From: Heterodera schachtii | Lineage: Eukaryota > Nematoda > Chromadorea > Rhabditida > Heteroderidae | Length of the DNA stretch: 64,000 bases | Assembly: GCA_023374025.1 (NCBI GenBank) | Contig: SIJG01000162.1 | Coordinates: 26,990-90,989, forward strand | Direction of reading: 5' to 3' | Shown here: positions 18,347 through 29,146 of the stretch, piece after piece | Layout: each line of letters opens with the position of its first letter | How positions within the stretch are numbered: the stretch's first letter is position 1 | Translations under genes and position numbers: made by a program | The notes under the pieces: model-generated | The model's input: only the letters and a program-made list of their open reading frames with translations | Told to the model about the DNA's origin: nothing | Database searches by the model: none

Positions 18347-19616
18347 ATGTACACTGAGATTCTGGAGCTTGTCAACTTCTTTGCACGCTTTTTCCATCTT
18401 CGCGTTCCCCGTTTGAAGGTTTTTTCAATGACTACATTCGTATATTTTACAATCCAAAAAATTTACACGATTTTCAGATTGGAATGTTCTGCGAACATTT
18501 TGCAAATAACTGTTTTCTCCGCTTCCACCTTTATTGGAATCTCAATCAGCCCAAACAATGTTCGTTATCACACAATTTTTCTTTGCTCATGCAACTTAAG
18601 ATGAAGAACTTCGTATTATACGTGTGTCGAACGAATACACCGACGAACTGTTCACAAATGCTGCGAATGCTGTTGTTCTTTAGTTGGATGAGTTGCTTGC
18701 CTGCATTCCTGGTACTGGTAATAGACAAGAGTACTTTTTGTATGACACCAAAAATGTAGGATTTGTTCGAGCAGCAAAAAGTTATGGTACAAAAAAAACA
18801 AGGAGGGTTAGTCGATTGGACACATAAAATGCATTATAAGCACCATTGATCATGAATATGAAATCTTTTTAGACCAGTTACAAAACCTAACCCAAATTTG
18901 AACAAATTCGTTTGCATTTTTGCACTGTAATAAAAAAGATTTTTCTGTTTGTTCATGAAAAATGGATGCCATATTTATTGGGCTACCATGGTATTATTTA
19001 TTACCATTCATTATTAAATTCTGGTATAGGTTTTGTTTTTGTATTTCAGAGAGTCTGATAATGTACGTGAACCCGGGCGAAGTGTTCTACTGTCTTGGTG
19101 ACTATTCGCCCCCAGTGCCTGTCTGGGTCGGGTCTGTCTGTGCGGATCTCAAGTACAACGAGACGTCCAATGTCACTTTTCCGCCTCCGCCAATTCCCTC
19201 GTCCATTTTGCCCACTCATACCATCCAACCGCTTATTCCGCGTGCCATTGGAGGCGTTTCCGCCACGGTCGACTTCAGTGTTGTAAACTATCGCATTCAG
19301 TTGTCATTAGTGCATCCGCGTGAGCTTGGCTATGCAACCAATCCGGTCAGTTTGAACCCCGTTTTTAATCATTTGACCGAATTTTAGTCGAGTGATTTTG
19401 TGATGTTCCGTTACGTTGTCCCCGGCACTCCGAATTACACCGTCGAATCTTTCGCATCAACTCGATTCGGTTAGAATTTTTTTGCATTTTTCTATTATTT
19501 TTTCGCTTTTAGGCTCGTATCGTAAGCGTCCGGACTACGAATTTGTCACCCATCTTCAACGTTCGCTGTTGCTGATGAACATGAACATCCATTCGTGCTC
19601 GGATGAGAGCACTTGA
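18347..19616 (+). CDS. Unrecognised protein with one in-frame stop
   Basis: Six exons fit with matching phases: 18347-18418, 18478-18559, 18601-18786, 19050-19345, 19388-19469 and 19513-19616. The product begins MYTEILELVNFFARFFHLRV and includes a Cys/Phe-rich stretch (IGMFCEHFANNCFLRFHLYW), EELRIIRVSNEYTDELFTN, YVNPGEVFYCLGDYSPPVPV, a Pro-rich segment (TFPPPPIPSSILPTH), and a C-terminal half rich in beta-prone residues (GVSATVDFSVVNYRIQLSLV). A TAG at 18681-18683 in exon 3 interrupts an otherwise open frame. Both sides of the stop splice consistently into later exons, so it may be a recent mutation, a sequence error or a very short intron. No family was recognised. Confidence 0.6.
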
Positions 19617-19619
19617 TTA

Positions 19620-20401
19620 AACGAAGAAAAGCCAAAAGGGAAAGAGCCGCTTACACTTTTAGCGTAACCTTTGATAATAAGTTTATTTGTCGAAATGTTA
19701 TTGTATTTTTTGTTGTTTGTTGATAAAAAAATTGTTTTTAAAATTTTATACCTATATATCCGAGGAACTAATTGAAAGAATGTAATTTTTTTTGTCCAGG
19801 TCAAATATTAAAAAGACAGGTTAGGCACTAAAACCTGGCTTTCCTTATTGTAGAATTTTATTATTTCTGGTACCATGTTTATTTTAAAATTTAATAACAA
19901 AAAATATTAGATTTAAAACATTAGTACGTTTGTTTGCTTTTTAAAATGTCGAGCTCTCATAGGTAATTTGAATTTAATTTTTTTGCTAAATTTAATTCAA
20001 ATTTATAAATGGCATTTTGTTCTTTTAACAATTACCTTATCTTGGTGGCTTTTAATTTGGCATTTACTTTTTCCGTTAATAACTTGTTGAACAAATGACT
20101 TCCCCCGCGGAATCTCTCAATTTGGACGCAGCGGAAGTCCCCCGAACCGCTTAGGAAGGAAACTCGAACGGGCAAAATGTGAATGGTACGAAATGGAGAA
20201 ATGCAAATGAGAAATTGGATGGAAAAGAGGCAAAAATTAGGAATGATCGATTTGAATGAATTGATGAATCGGGATTCGCCCCGATCTTCTCTAAGAACAT
20301 CCCTCATTCTTTTTGCTTCGATTGAGTCCCGTCCCGATCATTTGTGCAGTAGGCGGGGATTGACCCGCCTTCTCGTCGCCAATGAAAAAATTGGCGACAG
20401 A
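19620..20401. other. Intergenic, no gene supported
   Basis: A/T-rich up to about 20090, then an open stretch 20183-20400 (RNWMEKRQKLGMIDLNELMN, SRPDHLCSRRGLTRLLVANE) with somewhat more balanced composition. It could be an exon or gene fragment, but it has no supported splice partner and it runs into the foldback at 20402. Confidence 0.4.
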
Positions 20402-20848
20402 AGTTTATCCCCCCCATTTTTCGAAAAAATAAAAGTTTTTAAAAAAGCCATGTAAAACACATGTCCTTGGGGTTTTCTGGGTCGCTGATCATGAATCTGG
20501 CATTCATTTTGACTAATTTCGAATCCCGGACCCGAATTCGAACAAAAAGTCGAAAATTAAAAAATTTCAAAATTCACTTTTACGTTCATATCTGTACAGA
20601 ATAGTTATTTTTTAATGTTTCAACGGTTTTTGACTGGATTTAGCTTGTTTTGGTCAATTTTGGAACAAAAGCGAGAATTTTGAAATTTTTAATTTTTGAC
20701 TTTTTGTTCGAATTCGGGTCCGGGATTCGAAATTAGTCAAAATGAATGCCAGATTCGTAATCAGCGACCCTGAAAAGCCCAAGGAAAAGTGTTTTACACG
20801 GCTTTTTTTTTAAATTTTAATTTTTTCGAAAAATGGGGGGGATAAACT
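20402..20848. mobile_element. Foldback element, AGTTTATCCCCCC termini
   Basis: The left end AGTTTATCCCCCCCATTTTT is complementary to the right end AATGGGGGGGATAAACT. The inner arms carry GGTCGCTGATCATGAATCTG and AATCCCGGACCCGAATTCG and their complements. This is the same internal motif as the GGTA foldbacks but with different termini. No target duplication was found. Confidence 0.7.
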
Positions 20849-20856
20849 GGCTCTTA

Positions 20857-21288
20857 TGCAGTTTAGGCCCCATATACAAAAATTTTTACATTTTAGAATA
20901 AAAGAAGCCAATCTATAGGTTTTCGGGGCCGCCGATCGCGAATCCGGCATCCATTTCGGCCAATTCCAAATCCCGGACCCGAACTCGAACAAGAAGTCGA
21001 AAAATTAAACTTTTTTATTTTTCATTTTTAGTCTAAAAATAGTTTAAATGATTTTTTATTGAAGCACTGATGACTTTCAGTTCGTTTCCGTGTATTTAAA
21101 CAATGCTGACCAATAATATGAAAACCAAAAATTTTAATTTTCGACTTTTTGTTCGAATTCGGGTCCGGGATTTGGAATTGGACGAAATGAATACCTGATT
21201 CGCGATCAGCGACCACGAAAACCTATAGATTGGCATATTTTATTCTGAAATGTAAAAAAAAAATTTTGTATATGGGGCCTAAACTGCA
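20857..21288. mobile_element. Foldback element, TGCAGTTTAGGCCCC termini
   Basis: TGCAGTTTAGGCCCCATATA at the left is mirrored at the right by TATATGGGGCCTAAACTGCA. The mirror continues through CCAATCTATAGGTTTTCG into the internal AATCCCGGACCCGAACTCG word. It follows the previous element after only eight bases, so the two may be nested or tandem insertions. Confidence 0.7.
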
Positions 21289-21720
21289 CACACCGTTTCA
21301 AAAAACGAGATGTGTACCAATAAATAGAGAGTGCAGAGAAAAAAACATCTCTCGCTTTGGCGTACTATTTCTTTATCTCTGTTAATAGAGAAAAACCGAA
21401 TTCACTTCGTGATGTTTAACTTTTTTTCCTGATGTTAAATCCATTTCAAATTTTACATACAGATTGAGAAAAATTTTCTGCATCGATTAATGCAAAAAGT
21501 TTTTTTGTTTATGCGCTAGATCAAAAGTTAGAAATTTAGAAGGCCCATATCTTTTTTCTAACTCATCAAATTGCTTAGCATTTGCTTAGAAAAAGCTTCT
21601 CCCTTTAAAGAGCTTTCGAAAGATACCAAGATTGTCCAATTTGGTTGGTAAAAACCTTCAAAAATCATTCCCAAAAATCGTCATATTTTTCATTTTTTGG
21701 ACAAAAATAAATAAAAATAT
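21289..21720. repeat. Repeat debris
   Basis: Shares words with the 5.05-5.55 kb region: GTTAAACATCACGAAGTG (in complement) and GCTTAGAAAAAGCTTCT with AGCTTTCGAAAGATACC. No gene was seen. Confidence 0.4.
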
Positions 21721-21724
21721 TCAT

Positions 21725-21812
21725 GTTGCACAACGGACTCGAACCTCCTTCCTTTGTCCCTTTACTATCTTACAAAAACCACTGAGCCACACATTCAAAT
21801 CTTTATTGGTAC
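21725..21812 (-). tRNA. tRNA-like sequence, probably a pseudogene or tRNA-derived repeat
   Basis: On the minus strand TGGCTCAGTGG matches the A-box consensus and GGTTCGAGTCC matches the B-box consensus of RNA polymerase III genes, with tRNA-like spacing. The acceptor ends (GAATGTG against GTGCAAC) do not pair, and no partner for the D-stem GCTC is visible, so a functional tRNA is unlikely. No anticodon is proposed. Confidence 0.3.
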
Positions 21813-22080
21813 AGGAGCTCATTTCTGGGATGGTGTGTGCATAAGAGCCGATAAACTTCAGTATTACCGTGGCTATTCCTAAAAAATAAAAAAAAAGTTG
21901 ATTTTTAAAGCTTGCTGAATTTTTTTTTTTTTTTTTTTGGAGGGGGGGGGGTACAAATTTTCTTTTCTGAAACACAATAATTGTATCACCAAATCTCATT
22001 AATAAAACAATTCCCGTCACATGCTTGTACATAATGCATTTGTATTTCAGCTCCTCTTACAAGCATTAATTATTTTTCAG

Positions 22081-25000
22081 AGGTCAGAGTCAAATTTGAA
22101 AAATTTGTACGCGACGCCGAATTGGTGGCCCTGCGCATTGAAAATGCTTTAAAAAACTGGCGAAAATTTGGACGACTCTTCGCTTGGCGCAGGCGCAAAC
22201 AGCAGTGCCGACGATGTTGTGACCACAAATTGCGATGTTAGTCACCACGGGTTTTTTCACCCTCCGCCTAAATTTTTAAAAACTGAAAATGTTTAGTTTT
22301 ATAAATTTTTTGAGTATCTACTTTGATTTAAAAAATTATTTGTAAAGAATTTTTTTTCGAAGGAATTTATTTTGAAAAAATTTTGTATTGTTGGTACTTT
22401 TCTGTTTTGTGACCCCCCCTGAAATTTTCAAATAAAAAGTCTTTTCTAGGGTAATTTGTGGCGCTGATCACGAATATGACCTTTATTTTTCAAAATTCCG
22501 ATTCCCGAACCCGAATTCGAACAAAAATTATACCTTCATAAATTACAAAGAAAACATATTTTTAGGGGTTTTCAAGGTCGCTGAAGACGGATATGACACC
22601 CATTTTCGAAAATTAAACCGTTTATTGAACCGGTTTAAGCACGAAAGTTCGCTTAAAAATCAGTCAAAATCCATTTTTTTTAAATTTTTGAACAGAATTG
22701 GTATCATTTGAAAGCTCTTAACGAGCTAAGTCTAAAAATCATGGAATGAAGTCGAACCGACGCATGTTATAGGTCGCCAAAATCGTTAAAACTATTTTTA
22801 AACCAATAGTCAGAAAATGGTAAAAAGAACGTCAAATATAAAAGATTGAATTTAGCTTATTGCGCTAAAAAACCGCCGCACACTCGACTACGGCGGCCAG
22901 TAGGTGGGGCGAGACTACGGGCTACGGAAGAAGTCCGCGCGTGATCCGCAGGCGGTTGACTGATTGGCGGGGGCCCTCCGGGCCCCCGCAGTCAACCGCC
23001 TGTGGCGCTCGTCAGACTGCTTCCTACGCCCTCCGTCTCGCCCCACTACTTGCTCCGTCTTCGCATGCTCCCTTTTGCGAAAGTTAGCTTTTAAATTGTT
23101 ATTTCCCGTTTATTATTTTTTCGGTACTGAAAAAATTCTTTTTCGAAAATGAGGTACCATCCCTATTATTACCAAAAATCAATTTTTTGTTCGTGTTAGA
23201 GTTTTAATAGGTCAAAATGGATGTCACATCCGTCTTCAGCGACCTCGAAAACCCCTAAAAATATGTTTTCTTTGTAATTTATGAAGGTAGAATTTTTGTT
23301 CGAATTCGGGTTCGGGATTCGGAATTTTGCAAAATAAAGGTCATATTCGTGATCAGCGCCACAAATTACCCTAGAAAAGACTTTTTATTTGAAAATTTCA
23401 GGGGGGGGTCACAAAACAGAAAAGAACCGTATTGTTTTATTATAAAAAAAAATTAATAAAAAATTTAGGAAAAAAATGAAAATTCCATTTTTTAGTGCTC
23501 TCCTAAAGCTGTGACCGGGAACGCTGATAATGAGGCAGAATCGCTTTTCGAAGAGCAATTTCAGGTGCGCAATTGATAAGTAAAAATTGTATATTTTATC
23601 ATTTGGTAATTTTAAGACTTACGATTAACGCGTTATAGTTTCATGAGGCAATTAATTTTTTAACAAAACAAAATATCTTTTTTTTTTATTGAAGGGTAAG
23701 GCTTTACCGAGTGATTTTTTTTTTATGAAATTTTCATGGGTAAAATTTCGTTTTATAATTTCGGGAAAATAATGAGTTTAATTTTTAGCATGTGATGCGT
23801 AACGCTTCAATGGTCGAACTTTCGAAGCTCATCACAGAAGAGAGCCGAATGACAGAGGAGGTGCCTAAATAACCGGGAAATTCAAAAAATTGAATTTTTT
23901 TTTTTTTTTTTTTGTGAAAAATAAGAGAATTCATTAAGGTACCAAAAATCTAAGGCTAAAATTTCCAACAAAAAATTTTTTGTCCCTAATTTTTTTTTTC
24001 TATATCTACGAATCTTTTCTTTTCAAGAACTTTCAAACTGTACCAAGAATGTTTAATTTGGTTGAAAGGAAAAAAATATGATTAAAAAAAACTGGTCCAG
24101 TGACTGTTTATCCAACTCCGTTAAAAATAGGGTACTTATCCCTTTTGTGACCCCCCCCCCCCGCCCGAAAATTTTTTTAAATATTTTCTTGGGTAATTTT
24201 AGGCGTTGGAATCGGATATGCTGTTTATTTTAAGATAAGATACAGTTATAAACAGTAGAGCCGTTTAAAATTATGCAAAAAAAAAATGTAAAAAAAAAAA
24301 TTTTTTTTGGGGGGGGGGGGTCACAAAAGGGATAAGTACCAAAAATAGAGCCCCTGGTGGCTCAATTAGAAAAAAAAATTGTATCCAAATTTCCATATGT
24401 TTTTTTGTAACACCATTTGTAGAGTAAGCCAATTAATATCATGGCAATTCATACAATATTTTATATTGAAAAAAAATAATTATATTTTTACGAAAAAAAA
24501 AATTCAATAATTTTTTAACTCATTTTTGTCAGATGCGTTCATTGGTCCGTGCGCGCAATTTTGAGGTTGAACGCATCAAACTCACTTGTGAGCAAACACT
24601 TGCCCAATCAGTTGCCGATGCCACCGACTTTGACAAACATTCCTATGAAATTTCGATGCTCAACGAAAAATTACGGGTTGAATAAAAGTTTTTCAAAAAA
24701 AAATATTTTTTTTTATTTTTTTCAGCAAGTTAGCATCAACTATTCCCATCAAATTGAGGCATTGAATGAACAACAACGACATGAATATCGTCAGTTGGTC
24801 CGCACAATGTATGCCAATGAAAAAAATGTGTACCATGGAGGAGGAACAAAAGAGGTAATTTTTCTTGTTAGAAAAAAATTTTTTTTTTTAATTTTAAAAA
24901 TGATATTTTCAAAAAAAAATTATGAAATTTTTTTTATAAGAAAGTTTCATTAAAAAATCTTCTTGAAAAAGTTATTCAGCGATTTTTTGGAAAATTTTGA

Positions 25001-25313
25001 AGCAAATTGCTGAAATTTTTTCATTTTTAGTTGAAAATTTTCTGTTTGAATTCCCCCTCTTTAATAGAGCAGCCCCCCCCCCCTCAGGGATATACCAATT
25101 TGGACTGCCCTCTCCCCTATTTCATTTATTGAAATTTTTCCTTTTCAGTTTGCTTCCCTGACAACCACCGCTTGGCATTGTGCCAACAATTGTGACAATA
25201 ACAACAACAACAATGGCATTAGCGCGAGAACCGATAACAAAAATGACAGCAGCAGCAGCACCATTTGCCAATTCGCAGCATTTGCAATTGTTGATGAATT
25301 TGTACAGGCGTGA
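22081..25313 (+). CDS. Coiled-coil protein, 3' part; tentative C12orf4/FERRY3-like
   Basis: Exons chain in phase 0: 23496-23564, 23789-23860, 24533-24676, 24726-24854 and 25149-25313, with a likely earlier exon at 22081-22236 (VRVKFEKFVRDAELVALRIE) whose downstream junction was not resolved. The protein includes EAESLFEEQFQHVMRNASMV, ELSKLITEESRMTEEMRSLV, a long charged helix (ARNFEVERIKLTCEQTLAQS), and QVSINYSHQIEALNEQQRHE, then an Asn/Ser-rich end. The helical pattern and the QRxEYRxLVRxMY-like segment resemble the C12orf4 (FERRY complex) family, an endosomal mRNA-transport factor, but this is a weak memory-based match. The start is not found. Introns contain the foldbacks at 22393 and 24131. 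Confidence 0.45.
22393..23428. mobile_element. Large GGTA-type foldback, 8-bp target duplication
   Basis: GGTACTTTTCTGTTTTGTGA followed by a C-run at the left is mirrored at the right by a G-run, TCACAAAACAGAAAAGAACC. GTATTGTT flanks both ends (22385-22392 and 23429-23436). The arms are about 240 bp and contain GATCACGAATATGACC, TCGAACAAAAATT and GGGTTTTCAAGGTCGCTGA with their complements. The centre (22858-23100) is GC-rich, with a further hairpin around GGGGGCCCTCCGGGCCCCC. It lies in an intron of the 22081 gene. Confidence 0.88.
24131..24340. mobile_element. Short GGTA-type foldback, 8-bp target duplication
   Basis: A 210-bp element: the left end GGTACTTATCCCTTTTGTGA plus C-run and the right end G-run plus TCACAAAAGGGATAAGTACC are perfect complements. 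AAAAATAG flanks both sides (24123-24130 and 24341-24348). It shares its termini with the element at 22393, so it is probably a shorter member of the same family. Confidence 0.88.
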
Positions 25314-25389
25314 TTTGGCTTGTGCACCGTGCTCATGTTGGTAGGTCGACAAAAACAATAATAATTAAAAAAATAATCGATAATTCTTG

Positions 25390-25784
25390 CAAGGGCGTAG
25401 CTAGGGGGGGGGGGCCCAGGGGGCCCGGCCCCCCCCCCCCCCCCCCCCGAAACCCAAAAAGTAAAAAATTTTCAGTAATTTTTTTGAAATTTTAAGCAAT
25501 TTTCTTAACAAAATTGCATTAAAATACTCAAAAATTTTCCCGGCGGCGCCTATCGGCACCGCCGGACCCCCATTTTACCATATTTTTGAAAAATTAAGGC
25601 CAAAATGGCAAAAAATATTAATTTTTTGGCGAAAAATTTTGTAAAATACACCCCTAATTCGGGATTTCAAAAAACCAAAAATACACCCCTAAAAATTTTC
25701 CTAAAAAAGAAAAATACACCCCTAAGAATCGACTTTTTGAGTTGGGCCCCCCCCCCCGAAACGAAGGTCCTGGCTACGCCCTTG
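25390..25784. mobile_element. hAT-like MITE, CAAGGGCGTAG termini (copy A)
   Basis: A 395-bp element with termini CAAGGGCGTAGCTAGG and, inverted, CAAGGGCGTAGCCAGGACC. It is flanked by a perfect 8-bp duplication AATTCTTG (25382-25389 and 25785-25792). The interior holds a long G/C homopolymer stretch, GGCGGCGCCTATCGGCACCG, and three AATACACCCCTAA words. Non-coding. Confidence 0.92.
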
Positions 25785-25792
25785 AATTCTTG

Positions 25793-26840
25793 AACAAAAA
25801 AAAGTGGGGTGGAGTGGGGTAGTGTCCTCCCCCCCCAAAAAAAAAATAATTCAAAATTTTTAATTTATGTTTTATTAAAAAAAATAATAAAAAATTTCGA
25901 AGCTATTTTTTTTTAATTTTTCATATTTTTTACGATTTTCAAGCAAAATTTTTAGATAAACAAATTTTTAAATGAAACTTAATTTTTATAATTTTTTACT
26001 AGAAAAAATTAAAAACTCAGAATTTTGGTAATTTTTTTTTAAATTTTCAACGGGGAATGGCGAGTGTGGAGCAGGTCGTTCATCCCCCGTCCCCTCCCCC
26101 CCCCCCCCCCCCCGCTGTTTTCCCATCCACATTTTTTCAAAAAAATTTCTTTTACTCCTTGATTGTTGTCCGAATTGAATGCGGGTGATATCATTCAATG
26201 GTCCTAATTGTTATTGCCTGTTGGCTTCAAAATTGGGTAACTATTAAGCGAAATTCTCCCAGAAAACCGCCGGGTTGTCGTCCATTTGTCCCTCCCCACC
26301 AAAAAACTTGCGTTGGCACCGAATTTTTTTTTTTAATAATAAAGATGTAAATTATGCTTAATTGGGGTATACCATGGGAGCAAAAAAGCAATTTTTTTTT
26401 CAAAAAGTGCATTAAATTTTGAAACCATTTAAAGCAGCCCAGCTGATGCCCAACTCCGTTGCTGCTACTGCTTGCGCCCCCAACCCGTTCAACAACAGCA
26501 ACAAAAAACACATATTTATTCTGTTGGATAAAAAAAAAACATTATATTTGGAGAAAACAGCAGGCACAATTTGACCCATATACATTTTTTTGATGGAACT
26601 TTGACACAAATTGATCACATTTGGGGAAAATAAATGATAATTTTTGGCAAAAAAAAAGAAGACAATCATAAGAAACGGCACGGCACTGCACAGTTCCTTC
26701 TCCATTCATTTATTTATCTGTTGTGCTCCTCAAACAATGGGTTGCTGAATGAAAATGGATAGTATAGAACACTTTAAAGATATCGGCAAATTTCATGAAA
26801 ATAAAATTTCGGTGTTTTTAAGTAAAATGTGAAATTAATT
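25793..26840. other. Intergenic with homopolymer tracts
   Basis: A/T-rich with C-runs at 25830 and 26090-26113. A short stretch near 26432-26500 has balanced composition and could be a stray exon (AAQLMPNSVAATACAPN on the plus strand after an AG) but it has no supported neighbour. Nothing else seen. Confidence 0.35.
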
Positions 26841-27949
26841 TACCGTATTTGCTCTAATTATCCCCCCGGGGGGATTATTTTTCAACCTCCTCAGAAAGGG
26901 GGGGATTATTAGAGACAGGGGGATAAATAGAGAAGGGGGGATTATTTTTCGGCAGATTTATTTAATGAAAGATTTTTGAAATTTATTGAACATGTCGCCA
27001 AAAAATGTCATCACGTCAAAAAATAATAATTTTTTATTGCATTTTTTCAAGAATTTGTGAATTTTACATGAAAAATCAGAAAAAAGCTAAAATCTTTTTA
27101 AAAATATTGAAAATCCAAACCCAAACATATATTTTTTGGAAAATTTCTCAACAAAAATGCAAGAAAATCAAAAAATACACCCCTAAGAATCGACCTAAAA
27201 ATTTTCAAAAAATACACCCCTAAGAACAGAGTTCCCAAGTGTCCTTTTTTCCAAGATTTGTCCTTTTTTTGGAGGGGCCGTATCTTAGAAAGCTAAAATG
27301 TCCTTTTTTCTAAGATTGTCCTTTATTTTCAAGCTTCCCCAAATTTTTAAAAATTATTTATGCTTAATGATTTATTTCGCTAATATAAATGCTACCAAAA
27401 TTCCCAATTTTCAAAAAAAATTTCCCGGCGCCTGTCGGCACCGCCGGCCCCCCAAAACTTTTTTTTAAAAAAAAATTGGCTCAAAATTGTAAAAATTGGT
27501 GTGAAAATTTGTTAACAAATAGTGTAATTGCCCAAAATGCTTTAAAGAAATTGCTTCAAATTTTCAAAAAATCTTCCCCGTCGGCGCCTATTGGCACCGC
27601 CGGACCCCCCCCCCCCCCCCCCCCACTTTGTTTTTTGGAAAAAAGCGCTGCAAAAAAAGCGTTGAAATGAGAAAAATGGTCACCGGAAAAAAATTCAATT
27701 GTTTTTACATTAATAAAATGTTGTTTTAAGTCGATTTTCATGTATTCGGACTTTTCGCCATTGTTTTGGCATTTTTTTAGCATTTTTTACTATTGTATTT
27801 TGGAAAAAATGGTTTGATAAATAAAAATTCCATTTATCCCCCGGGGGGATGGAGATGGGGGGATTATTTTTCAAACCCCTTAGAAAGGGGGGATAATTGG
27901 AGACGGCGGGATTAATGGAGACGGGGGGATAAAAAGAGCAAATACGGTA
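26841..27949. mobile_element. Foldback with CCGTATTTGCTC termini and GGGGGATTATT arrays
   Basis: The left end TACCGTATTTGCTC and right end GAGCAAATACGGTA are perfect complements; the TA at each border fits a TA target duplication. Subterminal arms (26860-26960 and 27832-27935) are inverted arrays of GGGGGGATTATTTTTC and GGAGACGGGGGGAT words. The interior carries AATACACCCCTAAGAATCG and two GGCGCCT(A/G)T(T/C)GGCACCGCCGG copies shared with the CAAGGGCGTAG MITEs, plus TGTCCTTTTTTCC repeats. Non-autonomous. Confidence 0.75.
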
Positions 27950-28132
27950 TTTGATTTTCTGACCATTGGGTGGAATTAAAAAAATGCCACCTGCCAATTT
28001 AACACGATTTATGAAAAAATTAATTAGATGTTTTTGAAAGCCCTAACAATTCTCAGTTATCTTTAAATTTCAAAAAATCTCATTGAGTTTCAAAAAAAAC
28101 TTTGGACCAAAAATTTTTGTATGTATGATCCC

Positions 28133-29146
28133 TCACATTTTGCCCGTTTCAATGGTGTCAAATTTGGCGCCGCTGCTGCTGCCCCCGTCGCCAACTGTGG
28201 TGGTGGTGTCCTCCTCGTAGCTGAGCGTGTCCCCATGGTCATAGACCGGGTTCGCAAACGTAGTGGTGGTCATGTTCAGGCCGTGCAGCAGCTCGCTGGA
28301 CGGTGGCCCATCATGGTGTTGTTGCTGCTGCTGCTGTAACTCGCCTGACCCACCGGAGGACTGCAATTTTGGCATTTTAAATTAACAATGCAAAGAGTGA
28401 GGAACGGGAGGACCAAGGGAGTCGAAAACCCGAGAAAAAAGGGAAAAATATTTTGTTTGATTTATGAATTGAGAATCATTATTTCTCATCTATATTAGAA
28501 TAGTACAGTACAGAAACGGTACCGGTAGGCATCAACTGGTTTTTGTAGCAACTGTTGGTACAATTTAAAGTGAAAATTATTTACCGGTGCCTGATACTCT
28601 AGTACTGTATATAGTTAATCACTCTCCCGGTCGTTCAACCAAAAAGTATTCGGAAATTTAAAAAAAATTAACAAATTTTTCAGAATAAAATGTCACTTCC
28701 GAATTTTCTAAATTAAAAAAAAATTGTTTTGAGATTTTTTTGCTAATTGGGGGAGCATTTCTCACAATGCTCCTTTAACCTAATCTGCCATACCACCATT
28801 TAGATCATACAGTGCAATATATTATTATCAAATTATTTACAAAAATTTTCCAAAAAAAAACTATTCTTTTCTCGAGACCTAACACAGTACTGTATTGCAC
28901 CGTACCATACCGAGCTCTGCTGGTGCAGTCGTCGATCGTCCAGCACCGGGTTGCTGAACGAGATCACATTGCCATGGAAGGACACCACGGAGGCGCCCAG
29001 CGATGATGTGCCGTCGCCGGCTGCCTGCCGCTTCTTGTCCAACAGAATTTTCTTTTTGTACATCAACAGCACAATGACGGTGAGCATGCCCAGGCAGACC
29101 AGCATGGAGAACATCAACAGCAACGCGTAGTAGGCACCGTTGCCTG
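28133..29146 (-). other. LRP transmembrane helix and cytoplasmic tail exons
   Basis: The exon at about 28909-29146 encodes [20 protein letters not shown] (membrane span) followed by the stop-transfer [11 protein letters not shown] and a tail segment with [10 protein letters not shown]. The last exon (28133 to about 28361) encodes a short poly-Q run, then [20 protein letters not shown] and the end IETGKM. NPVY at 28241-28252 is an NPxY motif, the docking site for PTB adaptors (Dab/ARH type) in LDL-receptor relatives. NPVL upstream looks like a degenerate second copy. Confidence 0.88.

Noticed and set aside
20183..20455. Plus-strand gene starting MVRNGEMQMRNW
   Set aside because: Its 3' part lies in the terminal repeat of the foldback at 20402 and no splice partner is visible; left as an unexplained open stretch.
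28121..28339. Plus-strand frame opposite the LRP tail exon
   Set aside because: The minus strand encodes the NPVY-bearing tail with an in-phase acceptor; the plus frame has no supporting motif.
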